59,326 bases of DNA from Gordonia otitidis NBRC 100426 (GTDB lineage Bacteria > Actinomycetota > Actinomycetes > Mycobacteriales > Mycobacteriaceae): NCBI RefSeq assembly GCF_000248075.1, contig NZ_BAFB01000121.1:1-59326 (forward strand), given 5' to 3'. The position numbers and the translations under genes were made by a program. Position 1 is the first letter of the stretch, and every line of letters starts with the position of its first letter. The notes beneath the pieces are model-generated. The model saw only the letters and a list, made by a program, of their open reading frames with translations. It was not told the DNA's origin and ran no database searches. Shown here in pieces: positions 20,878-30,611 of this stretch.

Positions 20878-20944
20878 GCCCCGCCCGTCGCGACGCCTGA
20901 CTCCGCCACCACCACGCAATCCCCGATCCGAAGGCCACAACATC

Positions 20945-21538
20945 ATGGAACCGTTCATCACCCACACGGGAATCGGCGTCCCGCTGCGTCGCAGCAATGT
21001 CGACACCGACCAGATCATCCCCGCCGTCTACCTGAAGCGCGTGACCCGCACAGGTTTTGAGGACGGATTGTTCGCAGGCTGGCGGACCGACCCGGACTTC
21101 ATCCTGAACGCCGAGCCGTGGAAGCGCGGCTCGGTTCTCGTCGCGGGGCCCGACTTCGGCACCGGGTCGTCGCGCGAGCACGCTGTCTGGGCACTGTCGG
21201 ACTTCGGATTTCGGGTCGTCATCTCGTCGCGCTTCGCCGACATCTTCCGCGGGAACGCCGGAAAAGCCGGTCTCGTCGCCGCGCAGGTCGAACAATCCGA
21301 CGTCGAGCTGCTGTGGAAGCGCCTCGAGGAGCAGCCGGGGCTCGAACTCACGGTCAGCCTTGAGGACCGGACTGTCACTGCCGGAGACCTCGTGGTGCCG
21401 TTGACAATTGATGACTACACGCGGTGGCGTCTGATGGAGGGTCTCGACGACATCGGACTCACATTGCGGCAGGTAGACGCCATTTCCGAGTACGAGTCGC
21501 GCCGTCCGTCGTGGAAGCCCACCACATTGCCGCGCTGA
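20945..21538 (+). CDS. leuD: 3-isopropylmalate dehydratase small subunit
   Basis: Swivelling-domain subunit of isopropylmalate isomerase. 197 residues from ATG at 20945 ([20 protein letters not shown]), GAAGG about 12 bases upstream. Family motifs [30 protein letters not shown] and [15 protein letters not shown] are intact. It forms an operon with leuC. About 175 bases separate it from hupB. Confidence 0.97.
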   Translation: MEPFITHTGIGVPLRRSNVDTDQIIPAVYLKRVTRTGFEDGLFAGWRTDPDFILNAEPWKRGSVLVAGPDFGTGSSREHAVWALSDFGFRVVISSRFADIFRGNAGKAGLVAAQVEQSDVELLWKRLEEQPGLELTVSLEDRTVTAGDLVVPLTIDDYTRWRLMEGLDDIGLTLRQVDAISEYESRRPSWKPTTLPR

Positions 21539-21713
21539 TGTAACGGCCGGAAAAGCCTTTCCGCGCGACAGCGTCGGAAGTGCCAGAAAGCGTGACGAAT
21601 TGGTGACACGTCGCGCTAATTGGCGTGGAAGATGGAACTTTTCGACGTCGACGTTTACCGTGTGGTGGTAGCTGGCCTGATAAGTGGGCCAGATCGGCTT
21701 GCGGAGGTATCCA

Positions 21714-22355
21714 ATGAACAAGGCAGAGCTCATCGATGAGCTGACAGCAAAGCTCGACACGGATCGAAAGACCGCGACCCAGGCGGTCGAGCAGATGGTC
21801 GACTCCATCGTGCGTGCGGTCAACAAGGGTGAAAGTGTCACCATCACCGGATTCGGTGTCTTCGAGAAGCGTCGTCGCGCACCGCGCGTCGCACGCAACC
21901 CGCGGACGGGCGAGACGGTGAAGGTGCGCGCTACGTCCGTGCCCGCGTTCCGTCCCGGCGCTCAGTTCAAGGCAGTCGTCTCGGGCAAGCAGAAGCTCGC
22001 CTCGTCCGGCCCGGCAGTGAAGCGTGGCAGCGGCGCCACCACCACGGCGGCCAAGAAGACGACTCCGGCCAAGAAGACCACGGCCGCGAAGAAGACGACT
22101 CCGGCCAAGAAGACCACGGCCGCCAAGAAGACCACGACCCCGGCCAAGAAGACCACGGCCGCCAAGAAGACCACGACCCCGGCCAAGAAGACCACGGCCG
22201 CGAAGAAGACGACTCCGGCCAAGAAGACCACGGCCGCCAAGAAGACCACGACTCCGGCCAAGAAGACCACGGCCGCCAAGAAGTCGACCGGCACCGCGGC
22301 CAAGAAGACCACGGCGAAGAAGACGACGGCAGCCAAGAAGTCGACCCGTCGCTGA
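21714..22355 (+). CDS. hupB: HU-type nucleoid protein with Lys/Ala/Thr tail (HupB)
   Basis: Histone-like DNA-binding protein of 213 residues. The N-terminal 90 residues are a standard HU fold ([53 protein letters not shown]). The rest is a low-complexity basic tail of PAKKTT and AAKKTT units, about 105 residues, resembling the eukaryotic H1-like tail of mycobacterial HupB/Hlp. The tail binds DNA loosely and in mycobacteria is acetylated and methylated. The ATG at 21714 has GGAGG seven bases upstream. It occupies the same place, next to leuD and mutT1, as in M. tuberculosis. Confidence 0.96.
   Translation: MNKAELIDELTAKLDTDRKTATQAVEQMVDSIVRAVNKGESVTITGFGVFEKRRRAPRVARNPRTGETVKVRATSVPAFRPGAQFKAVVSGKQKLASSGPAVKRGSGATTTAAKKTTPAKKTTAAKKTTPAKKTTAAKKTTTPAKKTTAAKKTTTPAKKTTAAKKTTPAKKTTAAKKTTTPAKKTTAAKKSTGTAAKKTTAKKTTAAKKSTRR
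22048..22340 (+). repeat. Tandem coding repeats in the hupB tail
   Basis: Units of about 15 bases, variants of GCCAAGAAGACCACG, some as 30- or 33-base pairs with an added Thr codon (TTTP), repeated about 18 times in frame. They encode the KKTT tail. Near-identical copies make the region prone to length change and assembly error. Confidence 0.85.
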
Positions 22356-22384
22356 GGGTCCACAGCGACCGACGCTTCGATCAC

Positions 22385-22419
22385 CTCACCCCCGATGGTC
22401 TTCCCCCGTCGGGGGTGAG
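22385..22419. terminator. Terminator between hupB and mutT1
   Basis: CTCACCCCCGA (22385-22395) pairs perfectly with TCGGGGGTGAG (22409-22419) across a 13-base loop, between two convergent stop codons (22355 and 22436). It has no T-run on the plus strand. Confidence 0.6.
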
Positions 22420-22435
22420 CTGTATCCGGCGCGAT

Positions 22436-23350
22436 TCACTCCCTGTCGTGCTGTGGCAGCGGGCTGTCGATGTGGTCGGCCGCGACGAGCTTGCCCTGGT
22501 GTGTCGGAATGACCCATACGCTCGCTTTGCGGTTACGCGCGGGTGGTAGGGACACACCGTCCTGTGTGGCCCACCATTCGAGTAGCGGTGGAATCACCTT
22601 GCCCTGACTACACACTGCGCGTACCACAGCGCCTGAATCCGCTGCCAGGGCGACGATCCGCCGTTGTGCGGCGACAGGATCGTCGCGATACATCTCTTCG
22701 GAGAGTGTCGGCTCCGTGATGATCGGCACGCCGAGGGCCTCCGCGGTCGGGGCCACCGTCTGCTCGCAGCGAGTCCGGTCTGCGCTGTGGACCTCGTTGG
22801 CGCCGAAAGCCGGAAGCATGACCGCGAGCGCGTGGGCCTGCGCGTGGCCTTCGGCGTCGAGCGGTCGCAACCGGTCGTCGCCGCGGTAGCGTGATCGACT
22901 GCCGGCCTTGGCGTGCCGCACCAGAAGTAGAGTGTCGAGATCGGCTGGGAGTCTGGTGAATTCGCGTAGAACCCGCCGGTCCTGTGAATAGCTCAGGAGT
23001 CGGTCCGCTGCCTCGACACCCAGCCACTCCATGGTGTCGACCTCATGGTTCTCGACGAACTCACCGTCGGCTGCCTGTGCGGACCAGTACCGCACGCGCT
23101 TGCGTCCGCTGGAGATGTCGTATGCGACGTCGCGGAGATGTCTACCCAGCCGCACGCGGTAACCGGTCTCCTCACCGATCTCACGTGCCGCCGTCATCAC
23201 GAGCGTCTCGTCGGCTTCGAGCTTGCCCTTGGGCAGCGTCCAGTCGTCGTAGCGGGGTCGATGGATCACACCGATCTCGACACCGTCGTTGTCCCGCGGC
23301 CTCCACAGCACACCGCCCGCGGCCCAGATCGTCTTGTGTGTCTTGGACAT
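22436..23350 (-). CDS. mutT1: MutT1-type Nudix hydrolase fused to histidine phosphatase
   Basis: Two-domain sanitation enzyme of 304 residues. Residues 1-140 are a Nudix domain with the full box (GKLEADETLVMTAAREIGEE, then TGY). Residues 140-304 are a SixA-like histidine phosphatase starting LLLVRHAKAG with the RH nucleophile. The same fusion in mycobacteria (MutT1, Rv2985) removes 8-oxo-dGTP and diadenosine polyphosphates. ATG at 23350. Only 90 bases separate it from the ppk stop upstream on the same strand, so the two may be co-transcribed. Confidence 0.93.
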   Translation of the reverse strand: MSKTHKTIWAAGGVLWRPRDNDGVEIGVIHRPRYDDWTLPKGKLEADETLVMTAAREIGEETGYRVRLGRHLRDVAYDISSGRKRVRYWSAQAADGEFVENHEVDTMEWLGVEAADRLLSYSQDRRVLREFTRLPADLDTLLLVRHAKAGSRSRYRGDDRLRPLDAEGHAQAHALAVMLPAFGANEVHSADRTRCEQTVAPTAEALGVPIITEPTLSEEMYRDDPVAAQRRIVALAADSGAVVRAVCSQGKVIPPLLEWWATQDGVSLPPARNRKASVWVIPTHQGKLVAADHIDSPLPQHDRE

Positions 23351-23440
23351 CGACTGTGAGCTTAGTGGTGGAAGGTTACGAAACGGGTGCGTTCACGGCG
23401 CCCACAACCAGCTGATGACATTCGGCGATACGCCCGCGGG

Positions 23441-25639
23441 TCACATGCCCGCATCGCGCTGCCGCGTGCGACGCATCATCTGGCGCTGGTGATCGCGCAC
23501 CTCTTCACCCGCTGCCGGAGAGGCAACCCAGCTTCCGTCCGGTTGCAGCACCCAGCACCTGGTGCGTGGGTCGAGGGCCGAGTCGAAGATGTCGCCGAGC
23601 TCTGCGGTCAGTCGATCGTCGCGCACCTGCACCATCACCTCGATGCGTCGATCGAGATTGCGGTGCATCATGTCGGCGCTACCGATCCAGTACTCGTCCT
23701 GCGCACCGAAGTGGAATATGCGCGAGTGCTCGAGGAACTGGCCGAGGATCGACCGGACATGGATGTTGTCGCTGACACCGGGCATGCCCGGACGCAACGC
23801 ACAGATCCCTCGTACGACGATCTCGACCGGCACGCCCGCCTGAGACGCGCGATAGAGGGCGTCGATCACCTGCTCGTCGACAAGTGCGTTGGCCTTCAGA
23901 CGAACCCGAGCATTCGGGTCGCCGTCGCGCTTGAGCTCGATCTCGCGGTTGATGCGCTCGATGATGCCGGAGCGGATGCCCGTGGGGGCCACCAGGATGT
24001 TGCGGTACTCACGCTTGCGGGAGTACCCGGTCAGTGTGTTGAACAGATCTGTCAGATCGGCACCGATGTCGGGTGCGGCAGTGAGCAATCCGACGTCTTC
24101 GTAGAGCCGGGCGGTCTTCGGGTTGTAGTTGCCGGTCCCGATGTGGCAGTAGCGTCTGATCGACGACCCTTCACGACGGACCACGAGGCATGTCTTGCAA
24201 TGTGTCTTGAGTCCGACGAGACCGTAGACGACGTGCACGCCCGCCTGCTCGAGCTGACGCGCCCACTTGATGTTGGCCTGCTCGTCGAACCTCGCCTTGA
24301 TCTCGACGAGTGCGACGACCTGCTTGCCAGCCTCGGCGGCATCGATGAGGGCGTTGACGATCGGGGAGTCGCCCGACGTGCGATAGAGGGTCTGCTTGAT
24401 CGCGAGCACCTGCGGGTCGGCGGCGGCCTGCTCGATGAAACGCTGGACACTCGTCGAGAACGAGTCGTACGGATGGTGCACGAGCACATCGCCCTCGCGC
24501 AGCGTCGAGAACACGCTTTTCGGGGTCTCGCGTTCGCCGAATGCGGGGTGCGTTGCGGGGATGAATGGTCGGTCTTTGAGTTGAGGGCGGTCGAGGGAAC
24601 CGATCTCGAACAGAGAAGACAGATCGAGCAGCCCCGGAACCTGGATCACGTCAGCGGGATTGACGTCGAGTTCGCGCAGCAGCAGTTCGAGCATGTGCTC
24701 GGTCATGTCGTCGGCGACCTCGAGACGCACCGGTGACCCGAAACGGCGACGCGCGAGTTCGCGTTCGAGCGCCTGCAACAGATCCTCGTCGCGATCCTCC
24801 TCGACCTCGAAATCCGCGTTGCGCGTGATACGGAACGCATGGTGTTCGACGATCTCCATGCCGGGGAACAGGTGTCCGAGGTTGGCGGCGATCAGGGTTT
24901 CCATCGGCAGGAAGATCGCTGTGCGGTGTCCCTTGTCGTCGGTCTCGCCTGTCGGGGGCATGAGCTGATCGACGCGCACGAAACGATTCACGTTGTCGGG
25001 CACCTTGACCCGGGCGAAGTGCTCGCCACCCTCGCCGGCATCACGCACGGTGACCGCGAGATTGAGGCTCAGTCCGCTGATGTACGGGAACGGGTGCGCC
25101 GGGTCGACGGCGAGCGGCGTCAGTACCGGGAAGACGTCCTCGTGGAAGTACTCGACCATCCGGGTCTTCTGGGCGTCGTTGAGATCCGACCACCCGACGA
25201 CGTAGATTCCGTTGTCCGCCAACGCCGGACGTACTGAATCAAGGAATACCCTGGCGTGTCGATCTGCGAGGGTCTGGGTGCGGCCCGCGATACGCAGCAA
25301 CTGCTCCCGCGGAGACAAACCGTCGGCAGACCGTACCGAGAGTCCGGTCTCGTCGCGTCGCTTCAGTCCTGCAACGCGGACCATGAAGAACTCGTCGAGG
25401 TTCGACGCGAAGATGGCAAGGAACTTGGCCCGCTCGAGAAGCGGGATCGACGTGTCCTCGGCGAGCGAGAGCACACGCGAATTGAAGTCGAGCCAACTCA
25501 GTTCTCGATTGAGATACCGGTCCTCGGGAAGATCGGCGGATTCGCCCGGTTCGAGAGTTGCCGCGGGCGGCGCACCGGGAATCGCACTGATCGGCTGCGT
25601 GGTGACCTTGGTGGTCGCAGTGTCGTCGGCTGTGCTCAC
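23441..25639 (-). CDS. ppk: Polyphosphate kinase 1
   Basis: Makes inorganic polyphosphate from ATP, reversibly. 732 residues with the full domain order: N domain from [17 protein letters not shown], head domain, then two catalytic PLD-like domains. The phospho-acceptor His is H480 in [24 protein letters not shown] and LEHSRIFHF follow. The disordered first 38 residues are not conserved. GTG start at 25639. Same order (hupB, mutT1, ppk, fbiD) as in M. tuberculosis. Confidence 0.97.
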   Translation of the reverse strand: MSTADDTATTKVTTQPISAIPGAPPAATLEPGESADLPEDRYLNRELSWLDFNSRVLSLAEDTSIPLLERAKFLAIFASNLDEFFMVRVAGLKRRDETGLSVRSADGLSPREQLLRIAGRTQTLADRHARVFLDSVRPALADNGIYVVGWSDLNDAQKTRMVEYFHEDVFPVLTPLAVDPAHPFPYISGLSLNLAVTVRDAGEGGEHFARVKVPDNVNRFVRVDQLMPPTGETDDKGHRTAIFLPMETLIAANLGHLFPGMEIVEHHAFRITRNADFEVEEDRDEDLLQALERELARRRFGSPVRLEVADDMTEHMLELLLRELDVNPADVIQVPGLLDLSSLFEIGSLDRPQLKDRPFIPATHPAFGERETPKSVFSTLREGDVLVHHPYDSFSTSVQRFIEQAAADPQVLAIKQTLYRTSGDSPIVNALIDAAEAGKQVVALVEIKARFDEQANIKWARQLEQAGVHVVYGLVGLKTHCKTCLVVRREGSSIRRYCHIGTGNYNPKTARLYEDVGLLTAAPDIGADLTDLFNTLTGYSRKREYRNILVAPTGIRSGIIERINREIELKRDGDPNARVRLKANALVDEQVIDALYRASQAGVPVEIVVRGICALRPGMPGVSDNIHVRSILGQFLEHSRIFHFGAQDEYWIGSADMMHRNLDRRIEVMVQVRDDRLTAELGDIFDSALDPRTRCWVLQPDGSWVASPAAGEEVRDHQRQMMRRTRQRDAGM

Positions 25640-25696
25640 GGTTCAATCATGACGCATCCGACTGATCGCCGACACCGCTGGCCGTCGAGTGGGAGG

Positions 25697-26425
25697 TCAG
25701 AGATCTCCGAGTACCGACAGCGTGCGATCGCCGACGCCGAGTCGGATGGCCGCGGTGAGATCACTCACGGTGTCGACGTCGGTTCGTATGTCCGGCCACA
25801 GGTGATGATCGGGGTCGAGTTCGGCGATCCCCGCTGCGCGGTGCGCCGCAGCTGAATCGGGGCCGAAACACGGCGCATCGCTGTTCGATGCTCTGCGCAG
25901 GAGAAGCGACGTCCCGGTTCCGGCGCGGTCGGTGACCATCGACTCGCCCTGTGCCGCGGCAGCGGAGACGATCTGACGAAGGCTCTGTGGCTCGGCAGCC
26001 GGCAGATCGGCCTGGATCATCAGAATCCACCGGCGATCCGGCCACAGCCGACGAGCAGTTGACGCCCCGAGTGCGTACGCGGCGTTCAGGCCGCCGGTGC
26101 CATCGGTGGATTCGGACACCACCTGCGCGGCCAGGCCGTACGCGGTCGCGCGAACCCTGTCGTCCGGAGTCACGACGACGACGTCTCCCACGCCTGCGTC
26201 GTGCAGCGCACCGATCGTGTCGGCGAGCATGGCGAGCACGAATGCACCCGGGTCGGCCTTGAGGCGGTCCCGTTGAACAGGGGAGAGGACGCCTGCCGCA
26301 TCGTGTACCGCGGCGTGCGGTGGGGAGTCCACGTGCACCGCAAGGTCGTCGGGCTCGTCGTGCAACGTGGCGACGAGCCGCGACTTGGCGTCGCCGAGAT
26401 GCTTGACAGCGAGGACGGCAGCCAT
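25697..26425 (-). CDS. fbiD: Phosphoenolpyruvate guanylyltransferase (F420 biosynthesis)
   Basis: CofC/FbiD family nucleotidyltransferase that activates a C3 acid (phosphoenolpyruvate in mycobacteria) with GTP for coenzyme F420 assembly. Seen are LAVKHLGDAKSRL at the N-terminus, DVVVVTPDD, GGLNAAYALG, IQADLPA with the metal-binding Asp, TDRAGTGTSLLLRR, FGPDSAAAHRAAG and DVDTVSDL. I chose the ATG at 26425 because the fold begins there. The frame is open to ATG 26548, which would add 41 residues of unconserved sequence. It is divergent to gpsA as in M. tuberculosis (Rv2983). Confidence 0.88.
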   Translation of the reverse strand: MAAVLAVKHLGDAKSRLVATLHDEPDDLAVHVDSPPHAAVHDAAGVLSPVQRDRLKADPGAFVLAMLADTIGALHDAGVGDVVVVTPDDRVRATAYGLAAQVVSESTDGTGGLNAAYALGASTARRLWPDRRWILMIQADLPAAEPQSLRQIVSAAAAQGESMVTDRAGTGTSLLLRRASNSDAPCFGPDSAAAHRAAGIAELDPDHHLWPDIRTDVDTVSDLTAAIRLGVGDRTLSVLGDL

Positions 26426-26669
26426 GTTGTCGAGAACGTAGTGGCCGGCCGCGTCGGAAGCGTGCTCGATGTCGTTCGCGGGCGCAGCGGCGTCGGCGGG
26501 CACACGCCGTCGCTCACCGGACTGACCGCGTAGACACGAGAGGGTCATCTACACATGATGACCCATGGGCGTGCGCGAGGTGATCGCGCCGCATGATCGC
26601 GAATCGGTCGGGCGGGCATCGTCGGCGGTCTACCCTGAGTCGAAGCGACGTCTGGTGATGAGGAGAGTT

Positions 26670-27683
26670 GTGCGGACGGTAGTGATGGGCGCCGGTTCAT
26701 GGGGCACGGCGACGGCAAAGGTACTCAGCGACGCGGGAACCGACACCACGTTGTGGTGCCGACGAAGTGAGCTCGCCGAACGGATCAACGCATCACATAC
26801 GAATGCCGACTATCTGGCCGGTATCACCTTGCCGTCGAATCTCACCGCGTCGAGCGACGTGGCCGAAGTCCTGACCGACGCCGAGCTCGTCGTGTGTGCG
26901 GTGCCCGCACAATCGCTGCGGGACAATCTCGCCGACTGGCGGCCGTACCTGCGTGACGACGCCACCCTCGTCTCGCTCGCCAAGGGGATCGAGACGTCGA
27001 CACTCATGCGGATGAGTGAGGTGATCGCAGAGGTCGCCGAGATCCCGTCCCAACAGATCGCGGTGCTCACCGGGCCCAACCTCGCGCGCGAGGTCGCCGA
27101 GGGACAGCCCGCGGCGACGGTGATCGCATGCACGGACATCGCGCGTGCCGAACAACTCCAGCAGACCTTCAACACCGGCTACTTCCGGCCGTACACCAAC
27201 ACCGATGTGATCGGTTGTGAGATCGGTGGCGCGGTCAAGAACGTCATCGCGCTCGCCTGCGGCATGGCCAGCGGTGTGGGATTCGGGCAGAACACACTCG
27301 CGACCATCATCACGCGGGGACTCGCCGAGACCATCCGGCTGTCGAGTGCTGTCGGCGGGCAGATCGAGACTCTCGCCGGTCTCGCGGGCATCGGGGACCT
27401 CGTCGCAACGTGCTCGTCACCGCTGTCGCGCAATCGCACCTTCGGTGCACACCTCGGACAGGGCGCGACGATGGAGGAAGCGCAGGAGGCCGCTTCCGGC
27501 CAGGTCGCCGAAGGCGTGAAGTCGTGCATGTCGGTCACTGCTCTTGCCGAGAAGTATCAGGTCTCCATGCCGCTGACCGATGCGGTGAACAACGTCTGTC
27601 ATGCGGGAATGCCTGTGGCAGAGGCGGTCAGTTCGCTACTCGGACGCAAGACCAAGCCGGAGTTCCACCGCGGCGAGGTCTGA
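26670..27683 (+). CDS. gpsA: Glycerol-3-phosphate dehydrogenase (NAD(P)+)
   Basis: Reduces dihydroxyacetone phosphate to sn-glycerol 3-phosphate for phospholipids. 337 residues: the dinucleotide motif [10 protein letters not shown] at the N-terminus, [24 protein letters not shown], the catalytic Lys in [35 protein letters not shown], and a C-terminal KTKPEF. The GTG at 26670 is preferred because AGGAG ends five bases upstream. The ATG at 26658 and starts back to 26565 are in frame but lack a ribosome binding site. Unlike in M. tuberculosis, no D-Ala-D-Ala ligase gene follows. Confidence 0.95.
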   Translation: MRTVVMGAGSWGTATAKVLSDAGTDTTLWCRRSELAERINASHTNADYLAGITLPSNLTASSDVAEVLTDAELVVCAVPAQSLRDNLADWRPYLRDDATLVSLAKGIETSTLMRMSEVIAEVAEIPSQQIAVLTGPNLAREVAEGQPAATVIACTDIARAEQLQQTFNTGYFRPYTNTDVIGCEIGGAVKNVIALACGMASGVGFGQNTLATIITRGLAETIRLSSAVGGQIETLAGLAGIGDLVATCSSPLSRNRTFGAHLGQGATMEEAQEAASGQVAEGVKSCMSVTALAEKYQVSMPLTDAVNNVCHAGMPVAEAVSSLLGRKTKPEFHRGEV

Positions 27684-27780
27684 TCCATCCGACGCCGCGC
27701 GGTGCAGACAACCGCTGTCGCAGAATGTCGCCGGGTCGTGATGGCGCCGGGTCGCGCCGCCGGTGGAAAGCGATTGCCGC

Positions 27781-28449
27781 TCAGCCGAAGTCGAGTGGGC
27801 CCCTGGGCAAGGTGCGTTCGATGGTGGCCGACACGTCGGTGATCGGCCCGTTGCCTGCGTTCACCGGAACCCAGAGCGCGACGTACGGACGATGATCGAC
27901 ACACACGAATGCCTGTCCGGATCCCTCGATCGAATCGGTGATGAACCATTGCACGGGATTGACCACCTGCAGGTTGCTGGTAGGAGAGAGTTCCGACGGG
28001 CGTGAGACGCCACATCGCACGATCACAGGGTCGCCCTCCGTGGTCGAGCGCCACGTGGCCTGGGTGCCCGACACCTCCTTGTCGCCGTATCCCTCGAAGG
28101 TCTGCGGGAGCGCAGCGAGGAACCTCGGGCATTCGGCAGGCGTCGACGAGTCCGCGGCGTAGGACTCGACGGGCGTCGAATCGGTCTGCTCGGGACGCAA
28201 CGCCGCGAAAACGATGAAGCCGACGATCACCATGACGGGAATCGTCACCAGTGTCGCGATCAGTGCTGGATTCAGCCGCGGGCCGGAGCCGCCGTAGCGC
28301 GCATGGGAGGCATCGTCGGGATCGGAGGTGACCCCCGCATCCGACTCGAGATCAGCACCGGGCTCGGGGTCGGCACCGGGCTCGAGGTCGGCGTCGGGTG
28401 CGCGATGCTCGCCGCTGTCGTCGGGATCGTCGGGTCCGGAGGAAGTCAC
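27781..28449 (-). CDS. DUF3515 anchored membrane protein
   Basis: 222 residues. The first 50 are acidic and Pro/Gly-rich with repeated EPGAD units. One membrane helix follows (about 62-84, LIATLVTIPVMVIVGFIVFA), then an extracytoplasmic DUF3515 domain (AECPRFLAALPQTFEGY, ATWRSTTEGDPVIVRCG, NPVQWFITDSIEG) with two conserved Cys. Function unknown; the family sits beside gpsA, ddl and thiL in many Mycobacteriales (Rv2980). It is convergent with gpsA, with no terminator seen in the 97 bases between. Confidence 0.85.
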   Translation of the reverse strand: MTSSGPDDPDDSGEHRAPDADLEPGADPEPGADLESDAGVTSDPDDASHARYGGSGPRLNPALIATLVTIPVMVIVGFIVFAALRPEQTDSTPVESYAADSSTPAECPRFLAALPQTFEGYGDKEVSGTQATWRSTTEGDPVIVRCGVSRPSELSPTSNLQVVNPVQWFITDSIEGSGQAFVCVDHRPYVALWVPVNAGNGPITDVSATIERTLPRGPLDFG

Positions 28450-28528
28450 GACGACAACCCTAGGACATCACCTCGGCGACAAAACATCACCTCGGAGCCG
28501 ATCTACGACGCCACCGCAGTGACCAGTG

Positions 28529-28774
28529 TCAGCGTGCGGCGTTCACCACCGGGCAGGTCAACGTGCGGGTGATTCCGTCGACCTTCTGGATCTGTGGCAC
28601 GACATCGTCGGTCAGGTGGCCGGCATCGGTGGCTTCGACCCGCACGATCACGTCGTAGGGCCCGCTGACCTCCTCGGACGAGGCGACCCCGGAGATCTCT
28701 GCGATCGTCGCAGCCGCCAGTGCAGCTCGTCCGACCTCCGTCTGGATCAGTATGTATGCCTGAACCACGGCCAT
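28529..28774 (-). CDS. Stand-alone Lrp/AsnC ligand-binding (RAM) domain protein
   Basis: 81 residues from ATG at 28774. The whole protein is one alpha/beta RAM domain (AVVQAYILIQTEVGRAAL, VSGPYDVIVRVEATDAGHL, GITRTLTCPVV) with no helix-turn-helix, so it cannot bind DNA by itself. Such proteins oligomerise and bind amino acids, and may tune full-length Lrp regulators. GAGAGG lies directly before the ATG. It is divergent to thiL. Confidence 0.85.
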   Translation of the reverse strand: MAVVQAYILIQTEVGRAALAAATIAEISGVASSEEVSGPYDVIVRVEATDAGHLTDDVVPQIQKVDGITRTLTCPVVNAAR

Positions 28775-28988
28775 CCTCTCGTATCCACTGTGCCGTCGGC
28801 CCCGGGCTCGGGGAGCGGCGAAACGACGCCACGACGAGCGCCGCGGACATCTGGCCCCCGGTCTCCCGGAAGCCTCTTCACGCGCCGAACCGCCACGCGA
28901 AGTCAATACACTGTGGAGATATTGTCACCACAACCCCGCGAGAGCGCGAACCGAAACCAATAACCGTTGAGCCGACGAGGAGTTGACT

Positions 28989-30053
28989 GTGGCAGGTGGC
29001 GACGAGAACGCCACGACATCCGAACCAGCGTTCACCGTCGACACGACGGTCGGTGACCTCGGCGAGCGGGCCCTCATCTCGGTGTTCACCTCCGCAGCAT
29101 CAACGGGTACCGATCGCGACATCGTCATCGGATCGGGCGACGACGCCGCCGTTTTCGATGCCGGTGGTCCCACCGTGATCAGCACCGACACCGCCGTCGA
29201 ACGCCGCCACTTCCGCTTCGACTGGTCGACGCCCGACCAGATCGGCGAACGCGCCGTGATCCAGAGTGCTGCCGACATCGCGGCCATGGGAGCGCGAACC
29301 GTCGGAGTCGTCGTATCCATCGCATGCCCCGTGACGACACGAGCGTCGACGGTGTCGGGAATCAACGACGGCGTCGTCGCGGCGACGCACCGCCTCGGCG
29401 GACGTGTACTCGGTGGTGATCTCGTCGCCGCCGACCAGGTGGTCCTGACCGTCACCTCGGTGGGCGCACTCGACGGCCTCGCTCCCGTCGCACTGACCGG
29501 CGCACAGGTCGGCGACGTGTTGGCCGTCAGCGGACCCCTCGGCGGGGCAGCAGCCGGACTCGCGGTCCTACTCGCCGCAGAATCGACAACAGAGCACGGT
29601 GCCCGATTGCGTGCAGAGCACGGTGCCCGATTGCGTGCAGAGCACGGTGCCGTCGTGGATGCCTACCGCCTGCCGACTCCCGACCTGTCGGCCGGGGCGC
29701 AGGCTGCGCGTGCCGGCGCGCACGCCATGACAGACGTCTCGGACGGCCTCATCGAGGAACTCACCACCATGTCGCAGGCGTCGAAAGTCGCGCTGGCAGT
29801 CGACGGTTCGCGAGTGCCTCGAACAGCGGCGACGACCCGCGCAGCAGATGCGCTCGGCGAGGACGCCGACATCTGGGCTCTCACCGGTGGCGAGGACCAC
29901 CAGTTGCTCGCCGCCTTCGCGCCAGCCGATGTTCCGCAGGGCTGGACGGTGATCGGGAGCGTCGAAGCCCGCACGGCCGAGCGCGCGGAGGTGTCCGTCG
30001 ACGGCGCCGATACGCGCGGACTGCGTGGGTGGCAGTCCTTCGGACGCCAGTAG
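28989..30053 (+). CDS. thiL: Thiamine-monophosphate kinase
   Basis: Phosphorylates thiamine monophosphate to the active diphosphate cofactor, needed here by IlvB among others. 354 residues: an acidic N-terminal part with the ATP/Mg segments GSGDDAAVFDAG and ISTDTAVERRHFRF, then SAADIAAMGA, LGGDLVAADQ, and the C-terminal MTDVSDGLIEEL and LTGGEDHQLL. The GTG at 28989 is supported by GAGGAG seven bases upstream. The protein carries an in-frame eight-residue tandem repeat (EHGARLRA) in the middle. That segment is not part of the conserved core, but I cannot say whether it affects activity. Confidence 0.95.
   Translation: MAGGDENATTSEPAFTVDTTVGDLGERALISVFTSAASTGTDRDIVIGSGDDAAVFDAGGPTVISTDTAVERRHFRFDWSTPDQIGERAVIQSAADIAAMGARTVGVVVSIACPVTTRASTVSGINDGVVAATHRLGGRVLGGDLVAADQVVLTVTSVGALDGLAPVALTGAQVGDVLAVSGPLGGAAAGLAVLLAAESTTEHGARLRAEHGARLRAEHGAVVDAYRLPTPDLSAGAQAARAGAHAMTDVSDGLIEELTTMSQASKVALAVDGSRVPRTAATTRAADALGEDADIWALTGGEDHQLLAAFAPADVPQGWTVIGSVEARTAERAEVSVDGADTRGLRGWQSFGRQ
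29591..29651 (+). repeat. 24-bp tandem repeat inside thiL
   Basis: Two exact 24-base copies beginning AGAGCACGGTGCCC (29591-29614 and 29615-29638) and a 13-base partial third copy. They encode EHGARLRA repeated in frame. Perfect identity points to recent expansion by slippage. Confidence 0.9.
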
Positions 30054-30087
30054 ACGGCCGCCGCGAGCTCGATGATTAGATCGACTC

Positions 30088-30609
30088 ATGGCCATCTACG
30101 CGCTCGACGACCGCGAACCCGTCCTCGGCGAGGACGTGTACATCCACCCGGACGCAACGGTGATCGGTGCGGTCACGCTCGCCGACGGAGCCTCCGTGTG
30201 GCCCGGAGCAGTGCTGCGCGGCGACTACGGGACCATCACCATCGGGTCGCGCACCAACATTCAGGACGGGACGGTCATCCACTGCACACCCATTCATCCG
30301 ACCGTCATCGGTGCCGGTTGCGTTGTCGGCCACAATGCGCACATCGAGGGGGCGACGATTGGTGACAACTGTCTGATCGCGTCGGGATCGGTCGTTCTCA
30401 ACGGCTCGTCGATCGGTGACGGTGCGGTCGTCGGGGCGGGCGCTGTTGTGCCGTTCGGATTCTCGGTGCCCTCGCGGGCGATGGCGCTCGGCGTTCCCGC
30501 CCGTGTCCGGGAGGGCTTCGAGGTGGCCGCCGATCATGTCGACATGAACGTCGAAATGTACTACCAGAATGCCCTGCACTACCGATCGAAGCTCAGGAGA
30601 CTCGACTGA
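30088..30609 (+). CDS. Gamma-class carbonic anhydrase family protein
   Basis: 173-residue left-handed beta-helix protein made of hexapeptide repeats ([59 protein letters not shown]). The three zinc-type His are present in VIHC and GHNAHIE, as in CamH/YrdA proteins. Activity as a carbonic anhydrase is not proven for all members. TTAGAT about eight bases before the ATG at 30088 suggests a leaderless mRNA. ung follows after two bases. Confidence 0.88.
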   Translation: MAIYALDDREPVLGEDVYIHPDATVIGAVTLADGASVWPGAVLRGDYGTITIGSRTNIQDGTVIHCTPIHPTVIGAGCVVGHNAHIEGATIGDNCLIASGSVVLNGSSIGDGAVVGAGAVVPFGFSVPSRAMALGVPARVREGFEVAADHVDMNVEMYYQNALHYRSKLRRLD

Positions 30610-30611
30610 TC

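Noticed and set aside
21962..22384. A hydrophobic Val/Phe/Ala repeat protein on the minus strand over hupB
   Set aside because: It is exactly the complement of the KKTT repeat codons of hupB; it looks like a membrane protein only because the complement of AAG/ACC codons gives hydrophobic residues.
23387..24736. A 449-codon open frame antisense to ppk
   Set aside because: It is the complement of conserved ppk sequence with no recognisable motif.
29591..29651. The thiL and hupB repeats as a CRISPR array
   Set aside because: They are contiguous coding tandem repeats without unique spacers, and no cas gene is present.
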